64,000 bases of DNA from Sulfurovum zhangzhouensis. Lineage in GTDB: Bacteria; Campylobacterota; Campylobacteria; Campylobacterales; Sulfurovaceae. The notes beneath the pieces were generated by a model. It saw only the letters and a program-made list of their open reading frames with translations, searched no databases and was not told the DNA's origin. The stretch lies in NCBI RefSeq assembly GCF_030347965.1, contig NZ_JAQIBD010000005.1, positions 1 to 64,000 on the forward strand, written 5' to 3'. Each line of letters starts with the position of its first letter. The first letter of the stretch is position 1. A program made the translations under genes and the position numbers. Positions 1 to 9,354 of this stretch are shown here, piece after piece.

Positions 1-232
1 GACAAAAACTCCTTTGTTGTCAAGGGTTTTTCTGAAAAAGCGCTATTTTTTTTAAATTTATATTTTTACTTACATTATATATGAAAAAGAACTTAAATTT
101 TGATGATTATAATTTCTTTTTCATCATCATCTATACATTTTAATTAAATAAAAAAATGATAAAAATATGAACTCCATGAAAAAGAAAATAATAGTGAAAA
201 ATATAAAATGGAAATTAGAAAAAAAGAGAAAT

Positions 233-256
233 GGACATGAGTTTTTACTCATGTCC
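233..256 (-). terminator. Rho-independent terminator of aclBA
   Basis: A perfect 10-bp inverted repeat (233-242 with 247-256) closes a 4-base loop about 25 bases past the aclA stop. On the minus strand it is followed by a run of seven T within about a dozen bases. It should end the aclB-aclA transcript. The remainder of 1-232 is very AT-rich, and I see no gene in it. Confidence 0.85.
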
Positions 257-281
257 GAAATAAGTAGAATATAGATCCAGA

Positions 282-2096
282 TTAGATCTTTTCAGCTACC
301 TGCACATCATAAAGGATGTCATCCATTGGGTGTCTGTACATTGGCATAGCAAGTCTTTTCTCATCAAGTACGTGACCGATGAATCCAATCGTTCTACCTG
401 CGATGAAGAATGCGTTAAGTGTACCTGAAGAAATGAACTCATTGATCTCTTCTTCAGAGTAACCAAGCGCTCTCCACATATCTACCATCAAGATACCGAT
501 CGTACCGTCAACGTTAAGGATCAGGTTCTCTTTTTTAGATGTCGTAAGAGCTTCAACTGTTCTAGCATAGTCAAGTAATGGTGTTGCAGGGAAGAATTCA
601 GCTGCATAATCCATCAAACCTTTAACACGTAGGTCTGGGTTCTTCAAAGACTTGATTCTGTGACCGATACCTGGAATCGGCACACCTTGTTTTTTCATAT
701 AGTTAAGGAATTCTGCCGGTGTCAAGTTATTGTCATCTGCATACTTGAAGTACTCAGCCGCACCATCAATCGCACCACCGAATCTTGGACCGATTGTAAG
801 AAGACCTGTTACAAGTGACTCAACTACTGACTTACCTGCTCTAGCAGTTACTTTAGCGTTGTGTGCACCTGATACTGCAGGACCATGGTCTGCAACTGTC
901 TTAATTACAGTCTCGATAAAGTCTGTAGCCCATTTTGGATACTGTTTTTTGAACCAAAGCAATGAAATAACATCACCGATACCTTTACCAGTGCTTGGAA
1001 GTGCAACTGAAGAGATAGGGAATCCTGCATAAGTTGCTTCTTCACCTCTATCATCAGAGATCGTACAGATGAACTGCTTGCTTCTTCTTACTTTTGGTAC
1101 CACATTCATCTCAGGCTCAGCGATATCTTTGATAACACCTTCAGCTTTGAGTTTACCGTATACCTCAGCAATTTTCGCTGGTAGGTCATTGAATGTCTCA
1201 GGTACATAGATACCTGCTTCTGCCATCGCTTTGTTTTTCGCTTCAGCAGTCTCTCTCTCAGCGTTCGCTGAAGCACCTGCGTGACCGAACTGAACACCTG
1301 AGCTATAGTATTTCGCAATTGTACCGATACACCATGCAATGATTGGCTTCGTGATCTTACCAGACTTCACGGCATCAATGACTTTGTACTCTTCAGTACC
1401 ACCTACTTCACCAAGAAGAATCATATATTTTACTTCTGGGTTCTCTTGCATTCTAAGAAGGTTGTCGATAAATACAGAACCAACGAATCTGTCACCACCG
1501 ATCGCAACACCTTCAGCAATACCGTCAGCATTGATAGCAATAATGTTAGAAAGCTCGTTGAATAGACCACCTGATCTTGTTACAAGACCACATGAACCTG
1601 CTCTATGAAGCTTAGAGTTTACGATATTCTCGATCGTACCACCAACGTTTGCAATTTTAAATGCACCTGGGCTGATACCACCAACCGTTGCAGGTCCAAT
1701 CACGATAACACCCGCATCTCTTGCCGCTTGGTTCATCTTACGAGCAAGTCTTTCAGGGATACCTTCAGCAGTAATCATAATCACTCTGAATCCACCAATC
1801 TCAAGTGCTTCAGTAGTAACATCATATGCAGTTCTGAGTGACGCAAAGTTGAGAAGTACATCAGCGTTTGGATGTGCTGCTTTTGCTTCTGCTGTATTCT
1901 TATAAAGTGGTACCATGATCTCATCTGGACCCCAGAAGAACTTCTGGAATTTTGCATCTGCAGTAGGAGCTACAATCGCAGCTACTGAAGGTGTTTTTCT
2001 CTTGATAGTGTAATCATAATCGAGCATTCTTTGGATCGCGCTAGCGTTGTTGTTCCAGAAAATTGCTTGTGTATCTTTTGTAAATAGTTGTGCCAT
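282..2096 (-). CDS. aclA: ATP-citrate lyase, large (alpha) subunit
   Basis: Cleaves citrate with ATP and CoA to acetyl-CoA and oxaloacetate, the diagnostic step of the reverse TCA cycle, in the cytoplasm with AclB. The 604-residue length fits bacterial AclA. Residues about 1-330 are a succinyl-CoA-synthetase-like CoA-ligase region. It holds the GHAG motif with His272, the expected phosphohistidine. The C-terminal part from about 345 is citrate-synthase-like (GIGHR motif). It follows aclB by 9 bases with a strong AGGAGA site, so the two are co-transcribed and end at the hairpin at 233-256. Its presence argues for autotrophic CO2 fixation. Confidence 0.96.
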   Translation of the reverse strand: MAQLFTKDTQAIFWNNNASAIQRMLDYDYTIKRKTPSVAAIVAPTADAKFQKFFWGPDEIMVPLYKNTAEAKAAHPNADVLLNFASLRTAYDVTTEALEIGGFRVIMITAEGIPERLARKMNQAARDAGVIVIGPATVGGISPGAFKIANVGGTIENIVNSKLHRAGSCGLVTRSGGLFNELSNIIAINADGIAEGVAIGGDRFVGSVFIDNLLRMQENPEVKYMILLGEVGGTEEYKVIDAVKSGKITKPIIAWCIGTIAKYYSSGVQFGHAGASANAERETAEAKNKAMAEAGIYVPETFNDLPAKIAEVYGKLKAEGVIKDIAEPEMNVVPKVRRSKQFICTISDDRGEEATYAGFPISSVALPSTGKGIGDVISLLWFKKQYPKWATDFIETVIKTVADHGPAVSGAHNAKVTARAGKSVVESLVTGLLTIGPRFGGAIDGAAEYFKYADDNNLTPAEFLNYMKKQGVPIPGIGHRIKSLKNPDLRVKGLMDYAAEFFPATPLLDYARTVEALTTSKKENLILNVDGTIGILMVDMWRALGYSEEEINEFISSGTLNAFFIAGRTIGFIGHVLDEKRLAMPMYRHPMDDILYDVQVAEKI

Positions 2097-2105
2097 CTTC
2101 TCTCC

Positions 2106-3443
2106 TTATGCCTCTACTGCCATTCTAACGATGTCAGTTACGTGTGTTTCCGGTCCGTATACATCGATCCATAGACCAAGTCTGTCTGCAGCCTCTTTGA
2201 TATCTTTAAGACCTTTTTCGTAGTTTGGTCCACCACGTCTTACATAGATCTTCACACCAACTTCTTTCATCTTATCTGCATACTCTTCAAATGCCTGGAT
2301 GATACCTGTGAATGTTGCAGCAACATCTGTAAAGTTTGCGATCGCACCACCGATGATAAGAATTTTATCTCTTCCTTGAGCATCTTTTTGTCTTGTCATA
2401 AGGTCAAGAAGTGTTTCAGCATAGAACTTTGTCTCACCAGTTGTCGGACCACCTGAATACTCACCATAGTTCGCAAGATCATCGATACCTGCAAGGTCAG
2501 CAATCGTATCAGCGTATACAACTGAAGCACCACCACCAGCAACCATTGTCCAGATTCTTGCATCTGGTTTAAGAAGTGTCAACTTAAGTGAAGCACCTGT
2601 CTTAGAGTCAGCTTCTTCAATAGCGAGAACTTCTGGAGACTTCTCTTCCATACCAAATGCTGTCGGGTATTCAACATCACCCCATTCTTCAGCCATCATA
2701 AATCCAGCTGTATCGTCAAGTTTTGCAACCATGTCAAGAAGTTCGATCTTGTTACCTTGCATTACGAATGGGTTGATCTCAAGGTATGCAAAGTTAAGCT
2801 CTCTGTATGCTCTGAAGAAACCGATCGCAAATTCAGCGAAGTTTGCTTTGTCTTTCTCAGCTACATCAGCAGGAACATTCGCTCTGATCTTCTCAGCGAT
2901 CACTTCTTCGCTCTCAGTGATCTTGAAAGATACTTCAGTTACTTTCTCTTCCCAACCTTCTTCTACTTCCATTCCACCTTCAGCAGACATATAAAGTACA
3001 TCTTCATCACCAACACATGTCGCAGAGATATAGTACTCTTCTGCTTGCTCATGCGGAGTGAACGGCTCAACTACAAAGTGAGTCAGGTAATCTACAGATG
3101 GAGTACCTGCAGGTGTGTCACCGTCAAATGCGAAATATACTTCTTGTTTGTCTTTTGCTTTCTCATCAATCCATGCAGCAGCTTTCTCAAGTGTTACATC
3201 ACCAGGTTTTTGGTCTCTAAATAGTACAAGACCGTTCTTACCTCTTTTACCAAAGAGCATATCCGGTTTTGCAACCAATGTCTTTTCGTTAAGCCATGCC
3301 TTCTCTTTTGCAGCTTCTTTTAACTCTGATCCATTCTGAACCATTACTGTTTCGTAAGCATAAGTGAAATTTGGGAAATATTTATCCCAGTGCTTAGCCA
3401 AAATCGACTTTGCGTCGTATTCTCTAATCGCTTTTTGAGCCAT
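2106..3443 (-). CDS. aclB: ATP-citrate lyase, small (beta) subunit
   Basis: Partner of AclA in ATP-dependent citrate cleavage. The 445-residue protein has the ATP-grasp/succinyl-CoA-synthetase beta-like layout: an N-terminal nucleotide-binding half and a C-terminal ligase-CoA half with a glycine-rich segment (MVAGGGASV) near residue 310. A GGAG site lies 8 bases before the ATG. It is first in a two-gene operon. The 129-bp gap upstream must hold the promoter, but I could not assign clean -35/-10 boxes. The aclB-aclA order is the one known from autotrophic Campylobacterota. Confidence 0.95.
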   Translation of the reverse strand: MAQKAIREYDAKSILAKHWDKYFPNFTYAYETVMVQNGSELKEAAKEKAWLNEKTLVAKPDMLFGKRGKNGLVLFRDQKPGDVTLEKAAAWIDEKAKDKQEVYFAFDGDTPAGTPSVDYLTHFVVEPFTPHEQAEEYYISATCVGDEDVLYMSAEGGMEVEEGWEEKVTEVSFKITESEEVIAEKIRANVPADVAEKDKANFAEFAIGFFRAYRELNFAYLEINPFVMQGNKIELLDMVAKLDDTAGFMMAEEWGDVEYPTAFGMEEKSPEVLAIEEADSKTGASLKLTLLKPDARIWTMVAGGGASVVYADTIADLAGIDDLANYGEYSGGPTTGETKFYAETLLDLMTRQKDAQGRDKILIIGGAIANFTDVAATFTGIIQAFEEYADKMKEVGVKIYVRRGGPNYEKGLKDIKEAADRLGLWIDVYGPETHVTDIVRMAVEA

Positions 3444-3572
3444 ACGAGTTCTCCTTTAATTAAGTTCACAATAGTCTAGCATGAGATAGTTTTAACTTTC
3501 GTTTAGCTAATCATATCCATAAGGATAAAAAAAATAATGTGTATATTGGAAACAGTTTTTTAACCGTTGTTT

Positions 3573-4661
3573 TTACTTTTTGTTACATAGTGGCATATTA
3601 TAGTATTGAAACTGATACAATTCGCTTCGTCGCGGCGGGTCATAACACGTAACCCCTTTTGCTTTGAGTTCCTGTACCTTGTCATAAGGGGCATAAATAC
3701 GTTTTGCAAAATGGTTATCACTCATTCCTGTCTGATAATAACTTATCTTGTGTGTTATGATCACCAAAGCATTCAATATTAATGTGAATATGACAAAATA
3801 GGCTCCTGTTTTATAGGGTTTTTGAAACTGAGGCAATCGTACACGCATACTGTGAGTAAATACAGAAACCATCAAAGGAACAGCAATCATCATGTAAGGA
3901 GCAAAGTCGGTAATATTGATCTTCTGTCTTATTGATAATAGCAATGAAAATGCCAGTGCCGTAAAAGAAATATACCAAAGTAACGTTTTTTTACCTCTGA
4001 GAAGAATGCGATAAAGGGCATAGAAAAAATAGAGAAATACAAAAGGTGAAAATAGTGTTGCATAAAGTCCGAATATCTCCACGAAATGTCCTGAAGGCCT
4101 ACCTCCTATCCCTATACCTTTTGCCAAATAGATGAATGCCAACAAGAATGCCGATGAGACGATCGCCAGGCGTTTGTCCTTATGAACCACTGCATACAAT
4201 AGTACTGCCATAAAGAAAATAATGGATGCTTCATGGATAAAGAAGAGTATCAACATCAATAACGGAAGTATCCAGAAGTACCCTTTTTCATACATCAATA
4301 CGAATAATAAAACTACTGGTAAAACAATAATAGCGATATTTGCCAACATGGTCCCTGTCAGGATACCCGGCAAGAGCATAAAAACAAAAGTAGCTAAGTA
4401 GGTATCTTCAGGTCTTGTCAATGCTTTTTTACTCAATTGGTAAAAAAGCACAATACTGAGAAAACCTGCAAAGATAAAAAAAAGCCTTAAGCCTAAAAAA
4501 CTGTCACATATCCCCTGCCCTGCTTTCATTAAGAGTGCAACAACAGAGTCATTGGTAAACAGACTCTTCGCTTCGTGAGGACTGATAGGTGTGGTAGCTG
4601 CGAGATAAAACACCGCTACTGCATAAAAAAATGCAATAGCCCAAAAATAGTGTTTTTTCAT
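3573..4661 (-). CDS. Polytopic membrane protein, GT-C glycosyltransferase-like (function unknown)
   Basis: 362 residues with about nine or ten hydrophobic segments spread from residue 5 to about 300, then a soluble tail of about 60 residues with two Cys. After the first membrane segment comes an acidic loop motif (SPHEAKSLF), where GT-C enzymes such as the PMT/ArnT families carry a catalytic acidic residue. That resemblance is weak and is my inference. The gene ends the run mqnE-phosphoribosyltransferase-pabA and starts 7 bases after the pabA/trpG stop, so it is probably co-transcribed. A lipid-linked sugar transferase is the best guess. The exact role is unknown. Confidence 0.55.
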   Translation of the reverse strand: MKKHYFWAIAFFYAVAVFYLAATTPISPHEAKSLFTNDSVVALLMKAGQGICDSFLGLRLFFIFAGFLSIVLFYQLSKKALTRPEDTYLATFVFMLLPGILTGTMLANIAIIVLPVVLLFVLMYEKGYFWILPLLMLILFFIHEASIIFFMAVLLYAVVHKDKRLAIVSSAFLLAFIYLAKGIGIGGRPSGHFVEIFGLYATLFSPFVFLYFFYALYRILLRGKKTLLWYISFTALAFSLLLSIRQKINITDFAPYMMIAVPLMVSVFTHSMRVRLPQFQKPYKTGAYFVIFTLILNALVIITHKISYYQTGMSDNHFAKRIYAPYDKVQELKAKGVTCYDPPRRSELYQFQYYNMPLCNKK

Positions 4662-4668
4662 TTGATAT

Positions 4669-5238
4669 TTAGAGTTTTAAGAAGTTATCCAACATGGTAT
4701 GTCCGTGTTCACTCATAATAGATTCAGGGTGAAACTGAACGCCATAAATCGGCTTATCTTTAATCTGTAAAGACATGATCTCATTATCATCGATACTGTG
4801 AGAAGTAGCGATAATATGATCAGGCAGATTCTCTTTGTTTACTGTCAGAGAATGGTAACGTGTAGCTCTGAACTCTTCAGGCAATGTTTTAAAAATAGGT
4901 GTTTGTGCATCGATATGTACCTGCGATGTCTTACCATGCATCATATGCTTCGAACGAATCACTTCACCGCCATATGCCTGTGCAATACTTTGATGTCCCA
5001 GACAGATACCAAAGATCGGTGTCGTATCTCCAAACTCTTTGATCACATCAAGTGTTACTCCAGCATCATCCGGAGTCGAAGGGCCGGGAGAGAGGATGAT
5101 CTTATCAGGATGGAGTGCCTTAATCTCCTCAATTGTGAGTTCATCATTACGAATTACCTTCAGATCAGCACCCAACTCTCTACAGTACTGTACTATATTG
5201 TAGGTAAAGCTATCGTAGTTGTCTATCATTAATACCAT
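4669..5238 (-). CDS. pabA: Aminodeoxychorismate/anthranilate synthase glutamine amidotransferase subunit
   Basis: Class I glutamine amidotransferase, 189 residues, the usual length for PabA/TrpG. The nucleophile is Cys79 in GICLGHQ, and the dyad is His170/Glu172 in HPES. It releases ammonia from glutamine for a chorismate-using partner (PabB for folate, TrpE for tryptophan). A TrpE gene lies far away at 42.7 kb, and folP is also in the window. The local neighbours (phosphoribosyltransferase, mqnE) do not decide between PabA and TrpG, and an amphibolic subunit serving both is possible. I use pabA as the symbol with that caveat. Confidence 0.85.
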   Translation of the reverse strand: MVLMIDNYDSFTYNIVQYCRELGADLKVIRNDELTIEEIKALHPDKIILSPGPSTPDDAGVTLDVIKEFGDTTPIFGICLGHQSIAQAYGGEVIRSKHMMHGKTSQVHIDAQTPIFKTLPEEFRATRYHSLTVNKENLPDHIIATSHSIDDNEIMSLQIKDKPIYGVQFHPESIMSEHGHTMLDNFLKL

Positions 5239-5246
5239 TTTCTATC

Positions 5247-5693
5247 CTATTGTTTCAGGTCTACTGTCCAGAAGAAATCTATCCACTTTGTAGCTTCTTT
5301 GACACACCAATCTGGTGCTATTTTAGCACTTTTTTTATAAAAGAGCGAGGCAGTCATGAACGTAACTTCGGGATACTTTTCACTTAATACATTCAATACT
5401 TCTATCAGTGTATCACCGCTGTCTACTATATCATCCAGGATTAACACACTTTTTGCAGACTTAAGCTCAGGGATATTGAATACCTCAACACTCTCATTTT
5501 TTTGCGTATCTTCATAACCGATAGTATTGACACTGTAAACTTCACGCATATCAAAATATTCACCAAGCAGATGTGCCATTGTCATACCACCCCTTGCAAT
5601 ACAGAGTATTGCATCAAAGGGCTTATCGATTTTATTTGCTAAAATCTTCAGGTCTTCCCTGAACTCTTCATATGGGTAATAAACTCTATTCAT
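5247..5693 (-). CDS. Purine-type phosphoribosyltransferase
   Basis: 148-residue type I phosphoribosyltransferase. The PRPP-binding loop is at about 83-96 (VLILDDIVDSGDT), and an RGG motif lies near residue 34. Size and motif order resemble bacterial xanthine/guanine or hypoxanthine salvage enzymes, so it probably joins a purine base to PRPP. The exact base cannot be read from the sequence. Its start overlaps the end of mqnE by 8 bases and it is followed 8 bases on by pabA, indicating one operon. Confidence 0.8.
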   Translation of the reverse strand: MNRVYYPYEEFREDLKILANKIDKPFDAILCIARGGMTMAHLLGEYFDMREVYSVNTIGYEDTQKNESVEVFNIPELKSAKSVLILDDIVDSGDTLIEVLNVLSEKYPEVTFMTASLFYKKSAKIAPDWCVKEATKWIDFFWTVDLKQ

Positions 5694-6780
5694 AGACTTT
5701 TAACTCTTTATATAGACTATCACGCTCTACAGGTGTGAAACCTGTATTTTTGATCATTGAGATAAACTCTTCCAGTTGCATCCCTTTGGCACTTTTTGCT
5801 CCAGCTGCTGACTGAATAGATTCTTTTTCTATCGTTCCATCCAGATCATCAGCTCCAAACTCCTGGGCAATGAGCGCCAGATTGATGGAAGCAGTTACCC
5901 AGTATGCTTTAATGTGCGGGATATTATCCAGCATGATACGACTGATCGCATAGGTTTTCAGGATCTCCTGACCAGTAGGGAAGTTACAACCCTTCAGATA
6001 GTTGTTCTCTCTTTGGTATACCAATGGGATAAATGCATTGAACCCTCCTGTCTTGTCTTGAAGGTCACGAAGACGGATCATATGATCAATTCGGTGTGCT
6101 CTAGTCTCTACATGCCCGAAAAGCATGGTTGCATTACTTTCTCTACCTCTTTCGTGCCATTTTTGATGGATCTGCAACCATTGATCTGAAGTAACTTTAC
6201 CTTTACAAAGATACTCACGAACCTCCTCGTCAAATATCTCAGCACCTCCGCCGGGCATAGAGTCTACACCGCTTTCTATCATCAAATCCAAAACCTCATC
6301 ATAACTGAGTCCATATTCTCTATGTAAAAAATCGACCTCCGCAGCGGTCATCGCTTTGACATGAAGCTGAGGATGAGCCTCTTTTATCTTTTTAAAGGAA
6401 CCCATATACCATTCCAACCCTGCATCCGGATTGTGTGCAGAGACGATATGTATTTCCTTAGCACCGTTCTTAACCGCATTGGTAGCGATTTCAAGCATCT
6501 CTTCATGGCTCATCGTATAAGGGTTCGGATTTTTACGGGTAGCAGAATATGCACAAAATTTACAGACATCTGCACAAACGTTGGTAGGATTCAGATGACG
6601 GTTAATATTGAAATAACTTTTCGTACCGTATTTTTCCTTCCTTATTGCATCTGCCAGATCACCGAGTGTATACAAATCAAGATCATAAAGGGCTTCCCCC
6701 TCTTCCTGACTTAATCGTTCTCTTCTTTTTACTTTTTCTATCAATGCTTCTTTTTGCAATTCCGTCATAAGACTATCCAT
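5686..6780 (-). CDS. mqnE: Aminofutalosine synthase (radical SAM)
   Basis: Radical SAM enzyme of the futalosine menaquinone pathway. It joins a SAM-derived adenosyl group to 3-[(1-carboxyvinyl)oxy]benzoate to give aminofutalosine. Cys69, Cys73 and Cys76 form the C-x3-C-x2-C motif that binds the SAM-ligating 4Fe-4S cluster. The 364-residue length and the SMPGGGAEIF motif fit the MqnE/MqnC/CofH group, and the wording of the conserved blocks favours MqnE. Menaquinone is the usual respiratory quinone of this phylum, made this way. It is the first gene of the minus-strand operon and has a promoter candidate at 6851-6879. MqnC is the alternative. Confidence 0.88.
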   Translation of the reverse strand: MDSLMTELQKEALIEKVKRRERLSQEEGEALYDLDLYTLGDLADAIRKEKYGTKSYFNINRHLNPTNVCADVCKFCAYSATRKNPNPYTMSHEEMLEIATNAVKNGAKEIHIVSAHNPDAGLEWYMGSFKKIKEAHPQLHVKAMTAAEVDFLHREYGLSYDEVLDLMIESGVDSMPGGGAEIFDEEVREYLCKGKVTSDQWLQIHQKWHERGRESNATMLFGHVETRAHRIDHMIRLRDLQDKTGGFNAFIPLVYQRENNYLKGCNFPTGQEILKTYAISRIMLDNIPHIKAYWVTASINLALIAQEFGADDLDGTIEKESIQSAAGAKSAKGMQLEEFISMIKNTGFTPVERDSLYKELKVYE

Positions 6781-6850
6781 ATATTTCTCACACCCTTTAT
6801 CGCTTAATAATTCATCATCTTTTATTTGTGGCGTGGTAACAGTTTTTGGT

Positions 6851-6879
6851 ATTATACCACTAAAAGATTAGGGAGTTAA
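6851..6879 (-). promoter_or_regulatory. Promoter of the mqnE operon
   Basis: On the minus strand a perfect TATAAT (6851-6856) sits 17 bases from TTAACT (6874-6879). The -10 lies inside a 13-base palindrome (TGGTATTATACCA, 6848-6860), so the same bases also offer a -10 (TATTAT) for glnD on the plus strand. The two genes are divergent and only 101 bases apart. Confidence 0.6.
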
Positions 6880-6881
6880 CA

Positions 6882-9350
6882 GTGGATAGTCTCAAAGCCG
6901 ATGTAGAAGAGCTTCTTTACAATAATGCCGAAGACTTCAAGATCGCAAAAGTACTCAAAGCCGACATCAAATACTATATGGAAAACCTCGAAGAGACCTT
7001 TCGTACCTCGGGTGGTAAAGACTTTTTAGTACAGCATACACGTAAGATAGACTGTATTCTTCAACTTGTATACAAAGTTGCTCTTAGGGCAATGTTCGGC
7101 AACTATGCACCGCTTAAAAACTCCTTACCTGTTGCAATGATCGCACTAGGAAGTTATGGACGTGAACAGCTTTGTGTCCGTTCAGATATCGATCTTATGA
7201 TCGTATACAAAGATATCCCCGGGTACAACACTCAAGCATTTATCCAGAAAATCCTCTATATTCTCTGGGATACAGGACTGAAACTGGGTCACCGTGTACA
7301 TACAACCGATGAACTCTTTGAAGTCTCGAAAACAGATATTACGATCAAAACCGCACTCATCGAATCACGTTTTATCGAAGGTTCAAATTTTATCTGGACT
7401 GCTACACAAAATGCGCTTCAAAAAATACGCCACGATAATATTGAGGGATTTATCAAAGAAAAACTACAAGAGCAAAAAGAGAAACACACAAAATATCCTC
7501 TAACTATGGAACCTAATCTCAAGGAAGGAGTAGGAGGATTCCGCGATGCGAACCTGGTCTTTTGGATAGGGAAGATCCTCTATAATGTGAATAACATCAA
7601 AAACCTTCCTGAAGAGATCATCACAGAAAATGACTACAGAGCCTTCCGTATCGCACTGGAATTTCTCTTCCGTGTCCGTTCTGCACTTCACCTAGTGTCA
7701 CACAAGAAAGAGGATCAACTCAGACTTGACCTCATTCCGCATGTGGCATCACTGCTTGGATATGATCACTCACCCGAGGAGCTTATGCGTTTTTCAAGGA
7801 AAGTAACAGAGAGTCTCAAGATCCTGCGACTTTACAGTACGATCTGGCTTGAACTACTGACAAGAGAATTTCATATATCTGATACAGTTAAAAACTATCT
7901 CTATCCAGAAAATCTCGACGAAGATATCTATTCACTTGTAGAACTGCTTGTTGAACATGCCGATCAAACATTTACAGCGCATCCTACACTGCTTCAGGCT
8001 CTGGTCAATGCCAAAAAACCCGAACGTATGAATAAAAAACTCTATCAGAGCCTGGCTAGACTTTTTTATCAACCACATGTCTATCCTGTACTCAAAACAT
8101 TTGCATATGCCAGACAGCTCAGGTATCTGATCCCTCCGATCAAACGTGTGGTTGATCTGCCTCAGTTTGACGGATATCACACCTATGCTGTAGATATCCA
8201 CTCACTGCAGTCGGTCAAACACCTGGAAAGTATCAAAGAACCTTTCATTCAATCACTCTTTGAAGTACTCAGTGAAGATGAAAGAGCCATGCTTAAACTG
8301 GTAACGCTGCTTCACGATGCAGGTAAAGGGCGTAAAAGGGATCATCATAATGTCGGTGCTTCACTCTTTAGGGTATTTGCTTCCAAACTGGGAATGAAAA
8401 ACGAACTCATAGAAATGGGAGAGACCCTGATCTTATATCATACACTGATGTCCAAAGTGGCACAGAGAGAAGATCTACACAATCAAAAAGTAATTCTGAA
8501 GTTCGCTTCACATTTCAAAACAAAAAAGATGCTTGACCTGATCTATATCCTTACCTATGCGGATATGAGTGCAGTGGGTGAAGATGTCTACAGTTCTTTT
8601 GCATCCAAACTGATCCATACACTCTACCTGCAGGCCCTTGATACACTTGATCAGGAAAAACTGCTTGATGAAACGGCTAAACGTGTCAAAAAAGAGCAGT
8701 CGCTCAAACGTAGTCCATACTTCCTCAAGCTTACAAAGGCCCAGCAAAATAAAATACTGCTTATCCCATCAAACCTGCTCTTTTTACGCTACACACCTAA
8801 AAAGATCGTTGAGATCAGTAAGCAGGCATTTGATTTGCCAGATTATACGTTTACACTCCACAACCAGGAACATCTTAGCATAGAGATCATTCGTAAAACT
8901 CCGATCAATTTAGGCTACCTTCTAGCCAAACTTTCCAATCTGGAAATCCGTATCATGGATATCTACAAGCTCTTTGATGACACAAAATATTTCAAAATCG
9001 ATTTTGAAGAGAAAGTAGATCAAGAAGACCTGCAGGCTATTGAGCAGATCATCCATGAATCTTTCATTAGAAAGGGAAGTGTACTTACCAAAGTACCTGT
9101 GATCTATCCTGAAGAGATAGAGATAGACTGTGAACACTCTCAAAACTATGGTGCACTCTATCTAAACTGTCAGAATCAAAAAGGTCTGCTCGCCTATGTA
9201 ACAGAGACCTTTGAAGCGTTAGGCATTGATATCCTTACGGCGAAGATTTATACGATAAAAAATCGTGCCAAGGATATGTTTCTCATCGAAAAGAATGGAA
9301 ACTTCTGTCATAATACCGAAACAATAATGAAGAAACTAACAGGGGATTGA
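6882..9350 (+). CDS. glnD: GlnD-type protein: nucleotidyltransferase, HD and ACT domains
   Basis: 822 residues in the GlnD order. The N-terminal nucleotidyltransferase has GSYGRE followed by SDIDLM near residue 100, with intact acidic residues. A central HD domain (LLHDAGKG near residue 480) follows. The C-terminus (about 750-822) is ACT-like and would sense small molecules. GlnD proteins uridylylate and de-uridylylate PII according to glutamine level. The PII gene is not in the window. The start is GTG with GGGAG seven bases ahead, just right of the shared promoter region. It is followed 4 bases on by glmS, which also uses glutamine. The substrate is inferred from family only. Confidence 0.82.
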   Translation: MDSLKADVEELLYNNAEDFKIAKVLKADIKYYMENLEETFRTSGGKDFLVQHTRKIDCILQLVYKVALRAMFGNYAPLKNSLPVAMIALGSYGREQLCVRSDIDLMIVYKDIPGYNTQAFIQKILYILWDTGLKLGHRVHTTDELFEVSKTDITIKTALIESRFIEGSNFIWTATQNALQKIRHDNIEGFIKEKLQEQKEKHTKYPLTMEPNLKEGVGGFRDANLVFWIGKILYNVNNIKNLPEEIITENDYRAFRIALEFLFRVRSALHLVSHKKEDQLRLDLIPHVASLLGYDHSPEELMRFSRKVTESLKILRLYSTIWLELLTREFHISDTVKNYLYPENLDEDIYSLVELLVEHADQTFTAHPTLLQALVNAKKPERMNKKLYQSLARLFYQPHVYPVLKTFAYARQLRYLIPPIKRVVDLPQFDGYHTYAVDIHSLQSVKHLESIKEPFIQSLFEVLSEDERAMLKLVTLLHDAGKGRKRDHHNVGASLFRVFASKLGMKNELIEMGETLILYHTLMSKVAQREDLHNQKVILKFASHFKTKKMLDLIYILTYADMSAVGEDVYSSFASKLIHTLYLQALDTLDQEKLLDETAKRVKKEQSLKRSPYFLKLTKAQQNKILLIPSNLLFLRYTPKKIVEISKQAFDLPDYTFTLHNQEHLSIEIIRKTPINLGYLLAKLSNLEIRIMDIYKLFDDTKYFKIDFEEKVDQEDLQAIEQIIHESFIRKGSVLTKVPVIYPEEIEIDCEHSQNYGALYLNCQNQKGLLAYVTETFEALGIDILTAKIYTIKNRAKDMFLIEKNGNFCHNTETIMKKLTGD

Positions 9351-9354
9351 TCTT

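Noticed and set aside
2757-3224. Plus-strand 155-codon frame opposite aclB
   Set aside because: Antisense shadow of a highly conserved gene, Cys/Phe-rich translation with no domain and no ribosome site. The same applies to the other frames opposite aclA, glyA, ligA and the molybdoenzyme gene.
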